A stretch of DNA of 62,212 nucleotides from positions 1-62,212 of the forward strand of contig WHTW01000027.1 in assembly GCA_009377525.1 (NCBI GenBank), in the 5' to 3' direction. Source of the stretch: Rhodospirillales bacterium. Its GTDB lineage: Bacteria > Pseudomonadota > Alphaproteobacteria > Reyranellales > Reyranellaceae. The first letter of the stretch is position 1. Every line of letters begins with the position of its first letter. The notes under the pieces are model-generated. The model was not told the DNA's origin. It made no database searches and worked only from the letters and a program-made list of their open reading frames with translations. The translations under genes were made by a program, and so were the position numbers. Positions 43,244 through 53,348 of this stretch are shown in pieces.

Positions 43244-44680
43244 TTACATTCCGAGCTGGCTCACAAACTTCGTGTTGAGGTACGCCTCGAGCGCCTCGAG
43301 ACCGCCCTCCGAGCCGTAGCCGGAGTCCTTCACGCCGCCGAACGGCACTTCGGGCAGCGCCAGGCCATGGTGGTTGATCGACACCATGCCGCTCTCGAAC
43401 GCAGCACCGATCGCCGCCGCGGTCTTGGTGTTCCTGGTGTAGGCGTAGGCAGCCAAGCCCCACGGCAGGCGGTTGGCTTCCTTCACCAGGCCGTCGAAAT
43501 CCTTGAACGGCGTGATCGGCGCCAGCGGGCCGAACGGCTCTTCGTTCATGATCCTGGCACCAAGCGGCACGTCGGTCATCACGGTGGGCTCGTAGAAGTA
43601 GCCCTTGTTGCCCTTGCGCTGGCCGCCGGTCTGGACCTTGGCGCCCTTCGAGATGGCGTCGCTGACGAAGGTGTCCATGGCATGGAGCCGGCGCTCGGCC
43701 ACCAGCGGGCCCATCTTGGTGTCAGCCTCGAGCCCGTTGCCCACCTTCATGTTCTTGGCGTAGGCGGTGAAGCGCTCGACGAACTCCGGATAGACCTTCT
43801 CATGCACCAGGAAGCGGGTGGGCGCGACGCAGACCTGGCCGGCGTTGCGGAACTTGTTGGCGCCCAGCACATTCACCGCCTGCTCGAGATCGGCATCCTC
43901 GAACACCACGGCCGGCGCGTGGCCGCCCAGTTCCATGGTGACGCGCTTCATGTGCGCGCCGGCGAGAGCGGCGAGCTGCTTGCCGACCGGCGTCGAGCCC
44001 GTGAAGGTCACCTTCTTGATGACCGGATGCGGGATCAGATACTCGCTGATCTCCGACGGCACGCCGTAGACGAGCTGGATCACGCCCGCCGGGACGCCGG
44101 CGTCGACGAACGCCTTGATGAGCTGCGCGCACGAGCCCGGCGTGTCCTCCGGTCCCTTGATGATGATCGAGCAGCCGGTGGCGAGCGCTGCCGAGGCCTT
44201 GCGCACCACCTGGTTGATCGGGAAGTTCCACGGCGTGAAGGCCGCCACCGGGCCGACCGGCTCCTTGATCACGAGTTGGCACACGTTCTCGGCGCGCGCC
44301 GGGACGATGCGGCCGTAGGTGCGGCGGCCTTCCTCGGCCATCCAGTCGATGATGTCGGCGGCAAGGTTGGTCTCGACCTTGGCCTCGAACAGGGGCTTGC
44401 CCTGCTCGGTGGTCATGATGGTGGCGATCTCGTCGAGGCGCTGGCGCATCAGGTCGGCGGCCTTGCGCATGATCTTGTAGCGCTCGTAGGCCGAGACCTT
44501 GCGCCACTGCTTGAATCCCTTGTCGGCGGCGGCCAGCGCGCGATCGAGATCGCTCTTCTCGGCGTGCGCCACCTGGCCGATCACTTCCTCGGTCGCGGGA
44601 TTGATCACCGGAATGGTCCGGCCGTTGGCGCCCTTGGTCCAGGCGCCATCGATCATCAGGGAGACATCACTGTAGGTCAT
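43244..44680 (-). CDS. NAD(P)-dependent aldehyde dehydrogenase (succinate-semialdehyde type)
   Basis: A 478-residue enzyme very like the GabD group: [35 protein letters not shown], catalytic Glu in [13 protein letters not shown], catalytic Cys in [12 protein letters not shown] and the ending [13 protein letters not shown]. It oxidises a semialdehyde to the acid. A strong AAGGAGG site lies eight bases upstream. It starts ten bases after the uraD/hiuH fusion gene, so the two are co-transcribed. Confidence 0.92.
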   Translation of the reverse strand: MTYSDVSLMIDGAWTKGANGRTIPVINPATEEVIGQVAHAEKSDLDRALAAADKGFKQWRKVSAYERYKIMRKAADLMRQRLDEIATIMTTEQGKPLFEAKVETNLAADIIDWMAEEGRRTYGRIVPARAENVCQLVIKEPVGPVAAFTPWNFPINQVVRKASAALATGCSIIIKGPEDTPGSCAQLIKAFVDAGVPAGVIQLVYGVPSEISEYLIPHPVIKKVTFTGSTPVGKQLAALAGAHMKRVTMELGGHAPAVVFEDADLEQAVNVLGANKFRNAGQVCVAPTRFLVHEKVYPEFVERFTAYAKNMKVGNGLEADTKMGPLVAERRLHAMDTFVSDAISKGAKVQTGGQRKGNKGYFYEPTVMTDVPLGARIMNEEPFGPLAPITPFKDFDGLVKEANRLPWGLAAYAYTRNTKTAAAIGAAFESGMVSINHHGLALPEVPFGGVKDSGYGSEGGLEALEAYLNTKFVSQLGM

Positions 44681-44690
44681 TCGTTCCTCC

Positions 44691-45572
44691 TTAACTTCCG
44701 CGATACGTCGAATAGCTCCAGGGCGTGCAGAGCAACGGGACGTGATAATGCCCCTCCGGCTCGGCGATGGAAAAGCGCAAAGGCACGATATCGAGGAATG
44801 GCGGATCGCCGCTCGCGATACCCCTGCTGCGAAAGTGGTTGCCGATGGCGAAACGCAGCTCGTAGCGCCCGATCGGCAAGGGCCGCCCGCCGATCAACGG
44901 CTGGTCGGTGCGGCCGTCGGCATTCGTTATAGCCGACTGAATATAATGGGCTTTTTCAGCCGTAAACTCGTAAAGCTCGATCGCCACGCCGACGGCCGGA
45001 CGGCCGGCGTGCGTGTCGAGCACATGGATGCTGAGCCGGCCGTTGACCGCCGGCATGCCCTCGCCCGTCACCTTGCCTGCGATCCTAAGTCGCGTGATGA
45101 AGAACACTTCCTGCAGCGCCGCGGCGAACTCCGTCGCGGAATCGTGCCCCAGGCGACGCTCGAACTGCGCCAGGATCGACTCTTGCGTATGCCGGCGCAC
45201 ACAGACGATGAAGGGAAAGCCGAACGTCGCCTTGTAGGCGTCGTTCAGCCGGTGGAAGCGGGCGAACTCCTCGTCGCCCAAACTGTCCAGGCCGACGCTC
45301 GCCTGCTCGCGCCTGGAATCGTCGGTCATGGAGCCGGCACGGGCCGCCTTGCCGGCGAGGTCGGGATGGCCGCGCAGGAACTCGATCTGCCGCTCGCGTG
45401 GAGCCGCCCGCACCGCGCCCATCATGGCTTCGTGAAGGGTGGTTACCGTTTGGAAAGGACGCCGCGTTGCCACGCTTTCCGCGACCCAGGGCGCCAGCTC
45501 AAAGGTGTCGCCGACGGCGGATGCAAAATCTGCCGGGCCCATCTGGTTGAGCGCGTCGAGCGTAAGCGTCAT
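44691..45572 (-). CDS. uraD: OHCU decarboxylase/5-hydroxyisourate hydrolase fusion
   Basis: A 293-residue bifunctional enzyme for the two steps after urate oxidase. Residues 1 to about 165 are the OHCU decarboxylase (His in [11 protein letters not shown], Glu in [21 protein letters not shown]). Residues about 175-293 are the transthyretin-like 5-hydroxyisourate hydrolase ([14 protein letters not shown] and the terminal [18 protein letters not shown] with the YRGS signature). The order is the same as in plant allantoin synthase. The product would be S-allantoin. It is divergent from a Liv-type importer 66 bp away. An upstream GTG three codons earlier is an alternative start. Confidence 0.93.
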   Translation of the reverse strand: MTLTLDALNQMGPADFASAVGDTFELAPWVAESVATRRPFQTVTTLHEAMMGAVRAAPRERQIEFLRGHPDLAGKAARAGSMTDDSRREQASVGLDSLGDEEFARFHRLNDAYKATFGFPFIVCVRRHTQESILAQFERRLGHDSATEFAAALQEVFFITRLRIAGKVTGEGMPAVNGRLSIHVLDTHAGRPAVGVAIELYEFTAEKAHYIQSAITNADGRTDQPLIGGRPLPIGRYELRFAIGNHFRSRGIASGDPPFLDIVPLRFSIAEPEGHYHVPLLCTPWSYSTYRGS

Positions 45573-45638
45573 GCCGGCCACCTAGCATGGCCCGACGGCC
45601 CTCTCTATAGTCCGGCCATGAAATAAGGGAGGGCTTTG

Positions 45639-46889
45639 ATGACAAGCCGCAAGACATTCACCCGCCGCCACCTCGGGCAGACGGCGTTGGCCGGCGCCAC
45701 GCTGATCGGCGCGCCGCTGCCGTTGCGTTACGCCGCCGCGCAAACGGCTGGCAACCTCAAGGTCGCGCTGCTGCTGCCGACCTCCGGCATCCAGGCGCAG
45801 ATCGGCCAGGCGTGCCGGCGCGGCGGCGACGTCGCCAACGAGGTGTTCGCCGACATGAAGATGCCGGTGAAGCTCGAGATCGCGAACTACGACACCGAGT
45901 CCAAGCCCGACGTGGCCCGCACCCAGGCCGAGAAGGCGATCGACGCCGGCGCGCAGATGCTGGTCGGCGCCTTCGACTCGGGCCAGACCATCGCCATCGC
46001 CCAGGTCGCCGAGCAGCGCGGCGTGCCGATGGTGGTCAACATCGCGGCGGCCCCGCAGATCACCGAGCAGGGCTACAAGTTCATCGTCCGCAACTTCCCG
46101 ACGGCGCCGATGCTGATCACCGGCGCGCTGGCACTGCACAAGGAGATCTTCAAGGTCTCGGGCAAGACGCCGAAGACGGCGGTGCTGATGAGCATCAACG
46201 ACACGTTCGGCACCGCGATGGTGAACGGCATCAAGGCGTTGTTCCCCAAGCTCGACATGCCCTACGAGATCGTCGACACCATCACCTACGATCCGGCGGC
46301 CAAGGACCTCTCGGTCGAGGTCGGCAAGGCCAAGGCGACCAAGGCCGAGCTGCTGATGCCGGTGAGCCGGCTCAACGATGCCAAGCTGCTCATCCAGGAA
46401 ATGGTCAAGCAGCGCTGGGAGCCGATGGGCGTGATGAACCCCGGCGCGCCAGGCCTCTACGAGCAGGACTTCTTCAAGACCATGGGCAAGTACAGCGACT
46501 TCCTGATTTCGAACGTGCCCTGGCTCGATCCGAAGTCGGCGATGACCCAGGCGCTGGAGAAGCGCCACGCCGCCAAGTTCCCCAAAGACCAGCTCGACAT
46601 CAACGGCGGCTTCACCTTCGAGGGCCTGCTGGTGGCGGCACAAGCCTGGCTCACCGCCAAGTCGACCAAGGCCGACGCGCTGATGGACGCGCTGCGCAAG
46701 ACCAGGATCGACCAGCACGTCATCATCGGCGGGCCGATCCAGTTCGACGCCAAGGGCCAGAACGTCAACATCAAGGCCGCCGCCGTCGAGAACCTCAAGC
46801 GCAAGCCCACCGTGGTGCTGCCGCTGGAAGCCGCCGCCGCCCCGCTGGTGTTCCCGATGCCGGGCTGGAACGACAAGCGGCGGACGTGA
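45639..46889 (+). CDS. Liv-type ABC transporter substrate-binding protein
   Basis: A 416-residue periplasmic receptor with a twin-arginine signal (TFTRRHLGQTALAGATLIG). Its fold is the type I LivJ/AmiC group: LKVALLLPTSGIQAQIGQACRRGGDVANEV, VARTQAEKAIDAGAQMLVGAFDSGQT, and GLLVAAQAWLTA. It delivers a substrate to the downstream LivHMGF-type importer. The position opposite the urate-pathway fusion gene hints at a purine breakdown product or amide rather than an amino acid. GGGAGGG lies upstream. Confidence 0.9.
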   Translation: MTSRKTFTRRHLGQTALAGATLIGAPLPLRYAAAQTAGNLKVALLLPTSGIQAQIGQACRRGGDVANEVFADMKMPVKLEIANYDTESKPDVARTQAEKAIDAGAQMLVGAFDSGQTIAIAQVAEQRGVPMVVNIAAAPQITEQGYKFIVRNFPTAPMLITGALALHKEIFKVSGKTPKTAVLMSINDTFGTAMVNGIKALFPKLDMPYEIVDTITYDPAAKDLSVEVGKAKATKAELLMPVSRLNDAKLLIQEMVKQRWEPMGVMNPGAPGLYEQDFFKTMGKYSDFLISNVPWLDPKSAMTQALEKRHAAKFPKDQLDINGGFTFEGLLVAAQAWLTAKSTKADALMDALRKTRIDQHVIIGGPIQFDAKGQNVNIKAAAVENLKRKPTVVLPLEAAAAPLVFPMPGWNDKRRT

Positions 46890-46894
46890 CCTGC

Positions 46895-47052
46895 ACGGAG
46901 ACGTCCCTCCCCTTCGCGGAAGCCGCGAAGGGGAGGTGCCCGCGAAGCGGGCGGAGGGGTCATGAGTCAATCGAAGGATCGATAGCCGACCTGTCGCCCA
47001 TAACCCCTCCGGCCCTGCGGGCCACCTCCCCACTGCGTGGGGAGGAAGAGAC
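46895..47052 (+). repeat. Interspersed GGGGAGG/CCTCCCC repeat between receptor and livH
   Basis: Two palindromic blocks: CCTCCCCTTCGCGG with its complement, then CCTCCGGCCCTGCGGGCCACC and the end CTCCCCACTGCGTGGGGAG. The final GGGGAGGAA sits at Shine-Dalgarno distance from the livH start, so the repeat seems to provide that ribosome site. Confidence 0.75.
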
Positions 47053-47055
47053 CTG

Positions 47056-47937
47056 ATGACCTCCGACTTCCTCCTCAATCTCGCCCAGGCCGTCACCAAG
47101 GGCCTGCTCACCGGCATGGTCTACGGGCTGATGGCGCTCGGCCTGTCGGTCATCTTCGGCGTCATGCGCGTGGTCAACTTCGCGCATGGCGAGATGATGG
47201 TGGTCGGCATGTACCTCGCCTGGATGGGCTTCGAGTATCTCGAGGTCTCGCCGCTCCTGAGCCTGCCGCTGATCGCCGCGATCTTCTTCGCCGTGGGCTA
47301 TGGCCTGCAACGCAGCCTGATCTCGCCCTTCATCGGCCGGCCCGAGCATCAGCAGTTCCTGCTGCTGCTGGCCGTCGCCATCCTGCTGGTCAACGCGTGC
47401 CTGGCCATCGCCGGCCCCGACTCGCGCGGCGTGCAGATGGAATCGCAGTTCGATTCCTACGAGCTCGGCCCGCTGGTGCTCGATGCCGTGCGCCTGCACG
47501 CGGCGTTGGCCGCCGTCGCCATCGCGCTCCTGCTGTGGCTCTTCTTCTCCCGCACGCGCACCGGCAAGTCGATCCGCGCCGCCGCTGACAACCATCTGGC
47601 CGCCCTGGTCGTCGGCCTCGACGTGCGCCGCCTCTATGCCTTCACCTTCGGCGTCGGCGCGGCCTGCGTCGGCGCCGCCGGCGCGCTCATGATCACCATC
47701 ATCCCGGTGACGCCTTTCCTCGCCGCCGAATACACCCTGCTCGCCTTCGTCATCGTGATCGTGGGCGGCCTGGGCAGCATGACCGGCGCGCTGATGGGTG
47801 GCCTGCTGATCGGCGTCAGCGAGGCCGTCGCGGGCCTGCTGGTACAGCCCTCGCTCAAGAGCATGTTCAGCTTCGGGCTCCTGATCCTGGTGCTGTTGCT
47901 CAGGCCGCAAGGCCTGTTCGGCAAGAGCAACTCTTGA
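47056..47937 (+). CDS. livH: Liv-type ABC permease (LivH family)
   Basis: A 293-residue inner-membrane permease with seven to eight spans. Family markers are GLMALGLSVIFGVMRVVNFAHGEMMVVGMY at the start, ADNHLAALVVGLDVRRLYAFTFGVG in the cytoplasmic loop, and the closing LLILVLLLRPQGLFGKSNS. It pairs with the LivM-family permease, whose TTG start overlaps its stop. Confidence 0.92.
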   Translation: MTSDFLLNLAQAVTKGLLTGMVYGLMALGLSVIFGVMRVVNFAHGEMMVVGMYLAWMGFEYLEVSPLLSLPLIAAIFFAVGYGLQRSLISPFIGRPEHQQFLLLLAVAILLVNACLAIAGPDSRGVQMESQFDSYELGPLVLDAVRLHAALAAVAIALLLWLFFSRTRTGKSIRAAADNHLAALVVGLDVRRLYAFTFGVGAACVGAAGALMITIIPVTPFLAAEYTLLAFVIVIVGGLGSMTGALMGGLLIGVSEAVAGLLVQPSLKSMFSFGLLILVLLLRPQGLFGKSNS

Positions 47938-48932
47938 GCTTCGTCAAGCGCCTCACCGGCGACGCCTCGCCGCGCATCCTGTGGAGCCTCGGCATCCTGC
48001 TGGTGCTATTGCTGGTGGCGCCGATGATGCTCGGCAAATACTGGCTGTCGGTCCTGATCCTGGTGCTCTACTTCGCCTTCGTGGGCCAGGCCTGGAACAT
48101 CATGATGGGCTTCGCGGGCCAGCTCTCGCTCGGCCACGCGCTCTATGCCGGGCTGGGCGGCTACATCGCGGCCGGCCTCTACTCCCACTACGGCATCGGT
48201 CCATGGGCCGGACTCTTTGCCGCTGTTGCCGCCGCGGGAGTCGCCGGCGCGATCGTGGGCTATCTCGGCTTCCGCTTCTCGCTGGCCGGCGTCTACTTCG
48301 CCCTGCTCACCATCGCCTTCAGCGAGTTCACGCGCGTGGCCTTCGACCACTGGGAATGGGCCGGCGGCTCGGGCGGCCTGTTCCTCAAGGTCGACACGAC
48401 AACCGACATCGTGAACCTGCGTGGCGGGCCGGTGCTGTTCTATTACGTGATCCTGGCGCTGGCCGCCGGCGCTTTCGTCCTCTGCCGCGCGCTGCTCGAG
48501 AGCAGGCTCGGCCGCTACTGGCTCGCCATCCGCGAGGATGCCGAGGCGGCCCAGGCCGTCGGCGTGCCCGTGCTTCGCTGCAAGATGATTGCCATCGTCA
48601 TCTCGGCGGCGCTGACGGCGCTGGCCGGCGTGTGGAACGCCTTCTACTACAACAACCTCTTCCCCGAGACGGCCTTCGCCATGGGCCGTTCGATCGAGAT
48701 CACGCTGGCGCCCATCATCGGCGGGCTGGGCACGCTGTTCGGCCCGATCGTTGGCGCCGTCGTGCTGACCGGCCTGGGCGAGATCTTCACCGACCTGGGC
48801 GAGGCGCTGCGCATCCCCGGCATCAAGCAGATTTTCTACGGCCTCGCCTTGCTGGTGATCGTCATGTATCGGCCGGCGGGCCTCTGGCCATGGCTCGCCG
48901 ACAAGCTTGGCCTCAAGGAGCGCCAGCCATGA
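47934..48932 (+). CDS. livM: Liv-type ABC permease (LivM family)
   Basis: A 332-residue permease: AWNIMMGFAGQLSLGHALYAGLGGY is the classic LivM motif, with RLGRYWLAIREDAEAAQAVGVPVLRCKM as the coupling loop and PIIGGLGTLFGPIVGAVVLT near the C-terminus. The TTG start overlaps the livH stop (TTGA), so translation is coupled. Its own stop overlaps the livG start. Confidence 0.92.
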   Translation: MSFVKRLTGDASPRILWSLGILLVLLLVAPMMLGKYWLSVLILVLYFAFVGQAWNIMMGFAGQLSLGHALYAGLGGYIAAGLYSHYGIGPWAGLFAAVAAAGVAGAIVGYLGFRFSLAGVYFALLTIAFSEFTRVAFDHWEWAGGSGGLFLKVDTTTDIVNLRGGPVLFYYVILALAAGAFVLCRALLESRLGRYWLAIREDAEAAQAVGVPVLRCKMIAIVISAALTALAGVWNAFYYNNLFPETAFAMGRSIEITLAPIIGGLGTLFGPIVGAVVLTGLGEIFTDLGEALRIPGIKQIFYGLALLVIVMYRPAGLWPWLADKLGLKERQP

Positions 48933-49656
48933 GCGGCGCGCGCCTCGAGCTTGAGGGACTGGGCAAGCGCTTCCGCGGCCTGCGCGCCGTGCACGATGTC
49001 AGCTTCACCGTGCCAGGCGGCGCCATCCATGCCCTGATCGGTCCCAACGGCGCGGGCAAGACCACGATCTTCAACATGATCGCGGGTGCACTTGCGCCCG
49101 ATTCCGGCGTCGTGCGGCTCGACGGCCAGGTGATCTCAGGCTTCAGGCCCGATCGCATCTGCGACGCCGGCGTCGGCCGCACATTCCAGCTCGTAAAACC
49201 GTTCAAGGGGCTGAGCGTGCTGGAGAACGTCACGGTGGGGGCGCTGCATCGCCGGCCGCACCTTGCCGAGGCACGCGAGGCGGCAGCGGCGATCCTGTCG
49301 CGGCTCGGCCTCCACGACCGCCGCCATCAGCTCGCCGAAAGCCTGACGCTCCCCGACCGCAAGCGCCTGGAAGTGGCGCGAGCGCTTGCCACCGAGCCCA
49401 AGCTGCTGCTGCTCGACGAGGTGATGGCGGGGCTCAGACCCACCGAGGTCGACGTCATGGTGGGCTTCCTGCGTGAGCTCAACCAGCGCACCGGGCTCAC
49501 CATCCTCTTGATCGAGCATGTCATGCGCGCGGTCATGGCGCTCGCCGCCGAGGTCGTGGTGGTGAACTACGGCGAGAAGGTCGCCCAGGGCACGCCGCAG
49601 GAGATCACCCGCCACCAGGCCGTGCTCGACGTCTATCTCGGCGAGCAGGAGGCGCT

Positions 49657-49660
<4 letters not shown>
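48929..49660 (+). CDS. livG: Liv-type ABC ATPase (LivG family)
   Basis: A 243-residue ATPase with Walker A GPNGAGKTTI, VGRTFQLVKPF at the Q-loop, Walker B LLLLDEVMAGLRPTE and H-loop IEHVM. The signature region reads ESLTLPDRKRLEVAR rather than LSGGQ, which is normal variation for LivG. ATGA overlaps with livM and a GTGA overlap with livF show tight coupling. Confidence 0.92.
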
Positions 49661-50370
<710 letters not shown>

Positions 50371-50371
50371 T

Positions 50372-50475
50372 CTCTTGCCGGACCGCGGGCGTCCAGGCCC
50401 GCCCATGATCATGATGCGGACCTGGAGGTCCGCGCTCCGTATGAGCGGGCCTCCAGGCCCGTGGTCCGGCAAGAG
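50372..50475 (+). repeat. Family C palindrome, long form
   Basis: Outer arms CTCTTGCCGGACC.CGGGC and the complement enclose a second hairpin built on GCGGACCT and AGGTCCGC. It follows the Liv operon and may help end its transcript. Confidence 0.8.
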
Positions 50476-50629
50476 GCGTTGACGGCGGCCGGCCGAGCCT
50501 GCAATCCTCTGTCCATCCGTTACAGACCGCTGTCGCGTGCGATGCGTATCGGTGCGGGATGGTTCGGACAGTCCCGTCGACGGCGTCCCTGCCCTCCCCG
50601 GCAATCTCAGCGATTGGGGAAGAAAGCCA

Positions 50630-51718
50630 ATGAATCGTCGTGACATGTTTAAGGCCGGCATCGCCGCTGGAGCGTTAGGCCTTGCACCCCGCCTTGCCTC
50701 CGCCCAGGCGAGCTACACGCCCATGCCAAAGGGCTGGCGGACCTACACCCTGACGGCGCGCGTCGAGCCCGCCGCCGGCGCCACCAAGGCGTGGATCCCG
50801 TTGCCGACCTTCGAGGCGGCCGACTGGCAGCGTCCGGGCAACGTCACCTGGACCGGCAATGCCAAGGTTGCCGAGCGTGTGAAGGATCCCAGGTACGGCG
50901 CCGAGATGCTGCGCGTCGAATGGGCGGCCGACCAGCAATCGCCGGTGGTCGAGATCACCGCCCAGGTCCAGGCGCAGGACCGCTCGCTGGTGCCGGGCCA
51001 GGGCAACGCAGCGCCGCTCAGCGACGCGGAGCGCAGGCTGAACCTTGCCGCCACCGAACTGCTGCCGACCGACGGCCTGGTCCGCGAAACGGCGCAGGAC
51101 ATCGTCAAGGGCAAGCAGGGCGACGTCGCCCAGGCGCGCGCTATCTACGAATGGATAGTCGAGAACACCTTCCGCAACCCCGCAACGCCGGGCTGCGGCG
51201 TCGGCGACATCACCACCATGATCCGCACCGGCAACCTCAACGGCAAGTGTGCCGACCTCAACGCCCTGTTCGTCGGCCTCGCCCGCTCGGTCGGCCTGCC
51301 GGCGCGCGACGTCTACGGCATCCGCGTCGCGCCCTCGCAGTTCGGCTTCAAGGCGCTGGGCGCGGGCTCGGCGAACGTCAGCAAGGCGCAGCACTGCCGC
51401 GCCGAGGTCTGGCTGGCGGGCAGCGGCTGGACGCCGGTCGATCCGGCCGATGTGCTCAAGGTCGTGCTCGAGGAGCCGCCGGGCAAGCTCGGCATGAACG
51501 ATCCGAAGGTGGCGGCCGCGCGCAAGGCGCTGTTCGGCTCGTGGGAGGGCAACTGGATCGCCTTCAACACGGCACACGACGTGAAGCTGCCGGGCTCGAC
51601 GGAAGCGGCCATTCCCTTCCTGATGTACCCGCAGGCCGAGAACAACGCCGGGTTCCTCGATTCGCTCGATCCCGACAAGTTCAAGTACAGCATCACCGCG
51701 CGTGAACTGAGCGCTTAG
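50630..51718 (+). CDS. Tat-exported transglutaminase-like protein
   Basis: A 362-residue protein with a twin-arginine signal (NRRDMFKAGIAAGALGLAPRLASA). The transglutaminase-like core has the Cys in NLNGKCADLNALF, His in KAQHCRAEVWL and Asp in WTPVDPADV, so the papain-like triad is complete. In bacteria these are peptidases or amidases rather than crosslinkers. The N-terminal beta domain (YTLTARVEPAAGATKAWIPLPT) is common in this group. The signal peptide and a GGGGAAGAAA stretch fix the start. Confidence 0.9.
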   Translation: MNRRDMFKAGIAAGALGLAPRLASAQASYTPMPKGWRTYTLTARVEPAAGATKAWIPLPTFEAADWQRPGNVTWTGNAKVAERVKDPRYGAEMLRVEWAADQQSPVVEITAQVQAQDRSLVPGQGNAAPLSDAERRLNLAATELLPTDGLVRETAQDIVKGKQGDVAQARAIYEWIVENTFRNPATPGCGVGDITTMIRTGNLNGKCADLNALFVGLARSVGLPARDVYGIRVAPSQFGFKALGAGSANVSKAQHCRAEVWLAGSGWTPVDPADVLKVVLEEPPGKLGMNDPKVAAARKALFGSWEGNWIAFNTAHDVKLPGSTEAAIPFLMYPQAENNAGFLDSLDPDKFKYSITARELSA

Positions 51719-51740
51719 CGACGGCGCTAACACAAGACCA

Positions 51741-51786
51741 CCTCACCCTGAGGAGCGCACGCAGTGCGCGGTTCCTCAGGGTGAGG
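51741..51786 (+). repeat. Family D short palindrome
   Basis: Arms CCTCACCCTGAGGA and TCCTCAGGGTGAGG around a GCGCAC/GTGCGC inner stem. It lies between the transglutaminase-like and cyclase genes and could act as a bidirectional terminator. Confidence 0.75.
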
Positions 51787-51848
51787 TCGTGCGGTGGTCG
51801 TGGGTTGCACAGTTTCGCTCCGCCCTGATCCGCTCTATACCCGCGGGC

Positions 51849-53348
51849 ATGACCGCATCGACCGACGCGGCGCCGCGCGTGGCCTCCCAGGCCGTGATCG
51901 GCCGCTACTATCTGGCGATGGCCGTGCCGTTCGCGATCGACCTGATCACGCTGATCGTCTACGGGTTGATGCACGGGCAATTCCACCTCCTGCCGTCGAA
52001 CGTGGCGATGTCGGCGGCATTCCTGCTGGGCGGCGTCGGCATCGGCGCCTACTTTCTGATCCGGCCCGTCGGCCGCTTCATCGCCGGCGAAATCTCCTTT
52101 GCCGACATCGAAGATGCGCTGACCAGCCTGCCGCGCCGGTCGGCCCTGGTCATGGCGATCTGCTACGTGCCCATGGTGGCGCTCAGGATGCTGTCGCACC
52201 GGTTCGGCGTCGACCTCGACGCCATGCAGGAAGATCCGGCCTCGCCCGATCTGGTCGCCTCGTTCGTCGTCGGCACCGGGTTCAACGTCCTGCTGATCTT
52301 CTTCGTTGTCAGCGCCTACCTCGACCAGCTTTGCGAGCATCTGTTCCGCACCCGCGACGTCAACCTCCACGTCTTCCACGGCCGCTTCCGCCGCAAGGTC
52401 GCCGTCGCCCTGCTGTTCATGGCCTTTGCGGGCGTGATCCTGCTGTCGGCGGACATCGCGAGCTACAGCGGCGGGCGCCTGGTGCGCGAGGCAACGATGG
52501 ACGTGGTCGCCACCATCGTCGGCACCTTGTTCATGGTCTTCTGGATCAACCATGCGCTCAGCCGTCCGGTCGCCCGGCTCGACCACGGCATGCGGCAGGT
52601 CGCCAAGGGCGACTACCAGGTACGCCTGCCCGTCACCTCCGACGACGAGATGGGCCACGCCGCCTGCCGTTTCAACGAGATGGTCGAGGGCCTGTCGGAG
52701 CGCGAGTACCTGCGCGACACGTTCGGCAAGTACGTCAGCAAGAGCGTTGCCACCGCGATCCTCGACAACCGCGATCGCGCGGGCCGCGTCGTCGACACCA
52801 CCGCCGAGGCGACCCTGATGTTCACCGACATCGAGGGGTTCACCGGGCTTTCCGAGCGGCTGGCGCCGACCGAGGTCGCGGCGGTGCTGAACGCCTATCT
52901 CGGCGCCGTCGTGCCGGTGATCCAGCGCCATGGCGGCGTCGTCAACAGCTTCATCGGCGACGGCCTGTTCACGAGCTTCAACCTCCCGCTGCCCTGCGAG
53001 AACCACGCCGCGGCCGCGATCGCCGCGGCGATCGAGATCCAGCGCGTCCTCGACGACGGCCCGTTCGCCGGCCATGCCGCATTGCGCACGCGCATCGGCA
53101 TCAACACCGGCACGGTGATCGGCGTCACCATCGGCACCGAGAACCGGCTGAACTACACGCTGCTCGGCGACGCCGTGAACATCGCCTCGCGCATGGAACA
53201 GCTCAACAAGCAGTTCCACACCCGCATCCTCGCCACCGAAAGCACGGTGCGAGCCGCCGGCTCGGCCGATTGCGAGCGGCTGGGCATGACCGATGTGCGC
53301 GGCCATGAGGACAATATCGTGGTCTACCGCGTCGGGCCGGCGTCATGA
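51849..53348 (+). CDS. Membrane class III adenylate/guanylate cyclase, first copy
   Basis: A 499-residue protein: four to six N-terminal membrane spans, a HAMP linker (ALSRPVARLDHGMRQVAKGDYQVRLPVTSDDEMG) at about 235-285 and a class III cyclase domain at about 315-490. Metal Asp residues are in LMFTDIEGFT and FIGDGLF, and the Asn/Arg transition-state pair is in LLGDAVNIASRME. The purine-selecting Lys usually four residues before the second Asp is Ser here (NSFIGD). Nucleotide preference is therefore uncertain. The stop overlaps the next cyclase start. Confidence 0.9.
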   Translation: MTASTDAAPRVASQAVIGRYYLAMAVPFAIDLITLIVYGLMHGQFHLLPSNVAMSAAFLLGGVGIGAYFLIRPVGRFIAGEISFADIEDALTSLPRRSALVMAICYVPMVALRMLSHRFGVDLDAMQEDPASPDLVASFVVGTGFNVLLIFFVVSAYLDQLCEHLFRTRDVNLHVFHGRFRRKVAVALLFMAFAGVILLSADIASYSGGRLVREATMDVVATIVGTLFMVFWINHALSRPVARLDHGMRQVAKGDYQVRLPVTSDDEMGHAACRFNEMVEGLSEREYLRDTFGKYVSKSVATAILDNRDRAGRVVDTTAEATLMFTDIEGFTGLSERLAPTEVAAVLNAYLGAVVPVIQRHGGVVNSFIGDGLFTSFNLPLPCENHAAAAIAAAIEIQRVLDDGPFAGHAALRTRIGINTGTVIGVTIGTENRLNYTLLGDAVNIASRMEQLNKQFHTRILATESTVRAAGSADCERLGMTDVRGHEDNIVVYRVGPAS

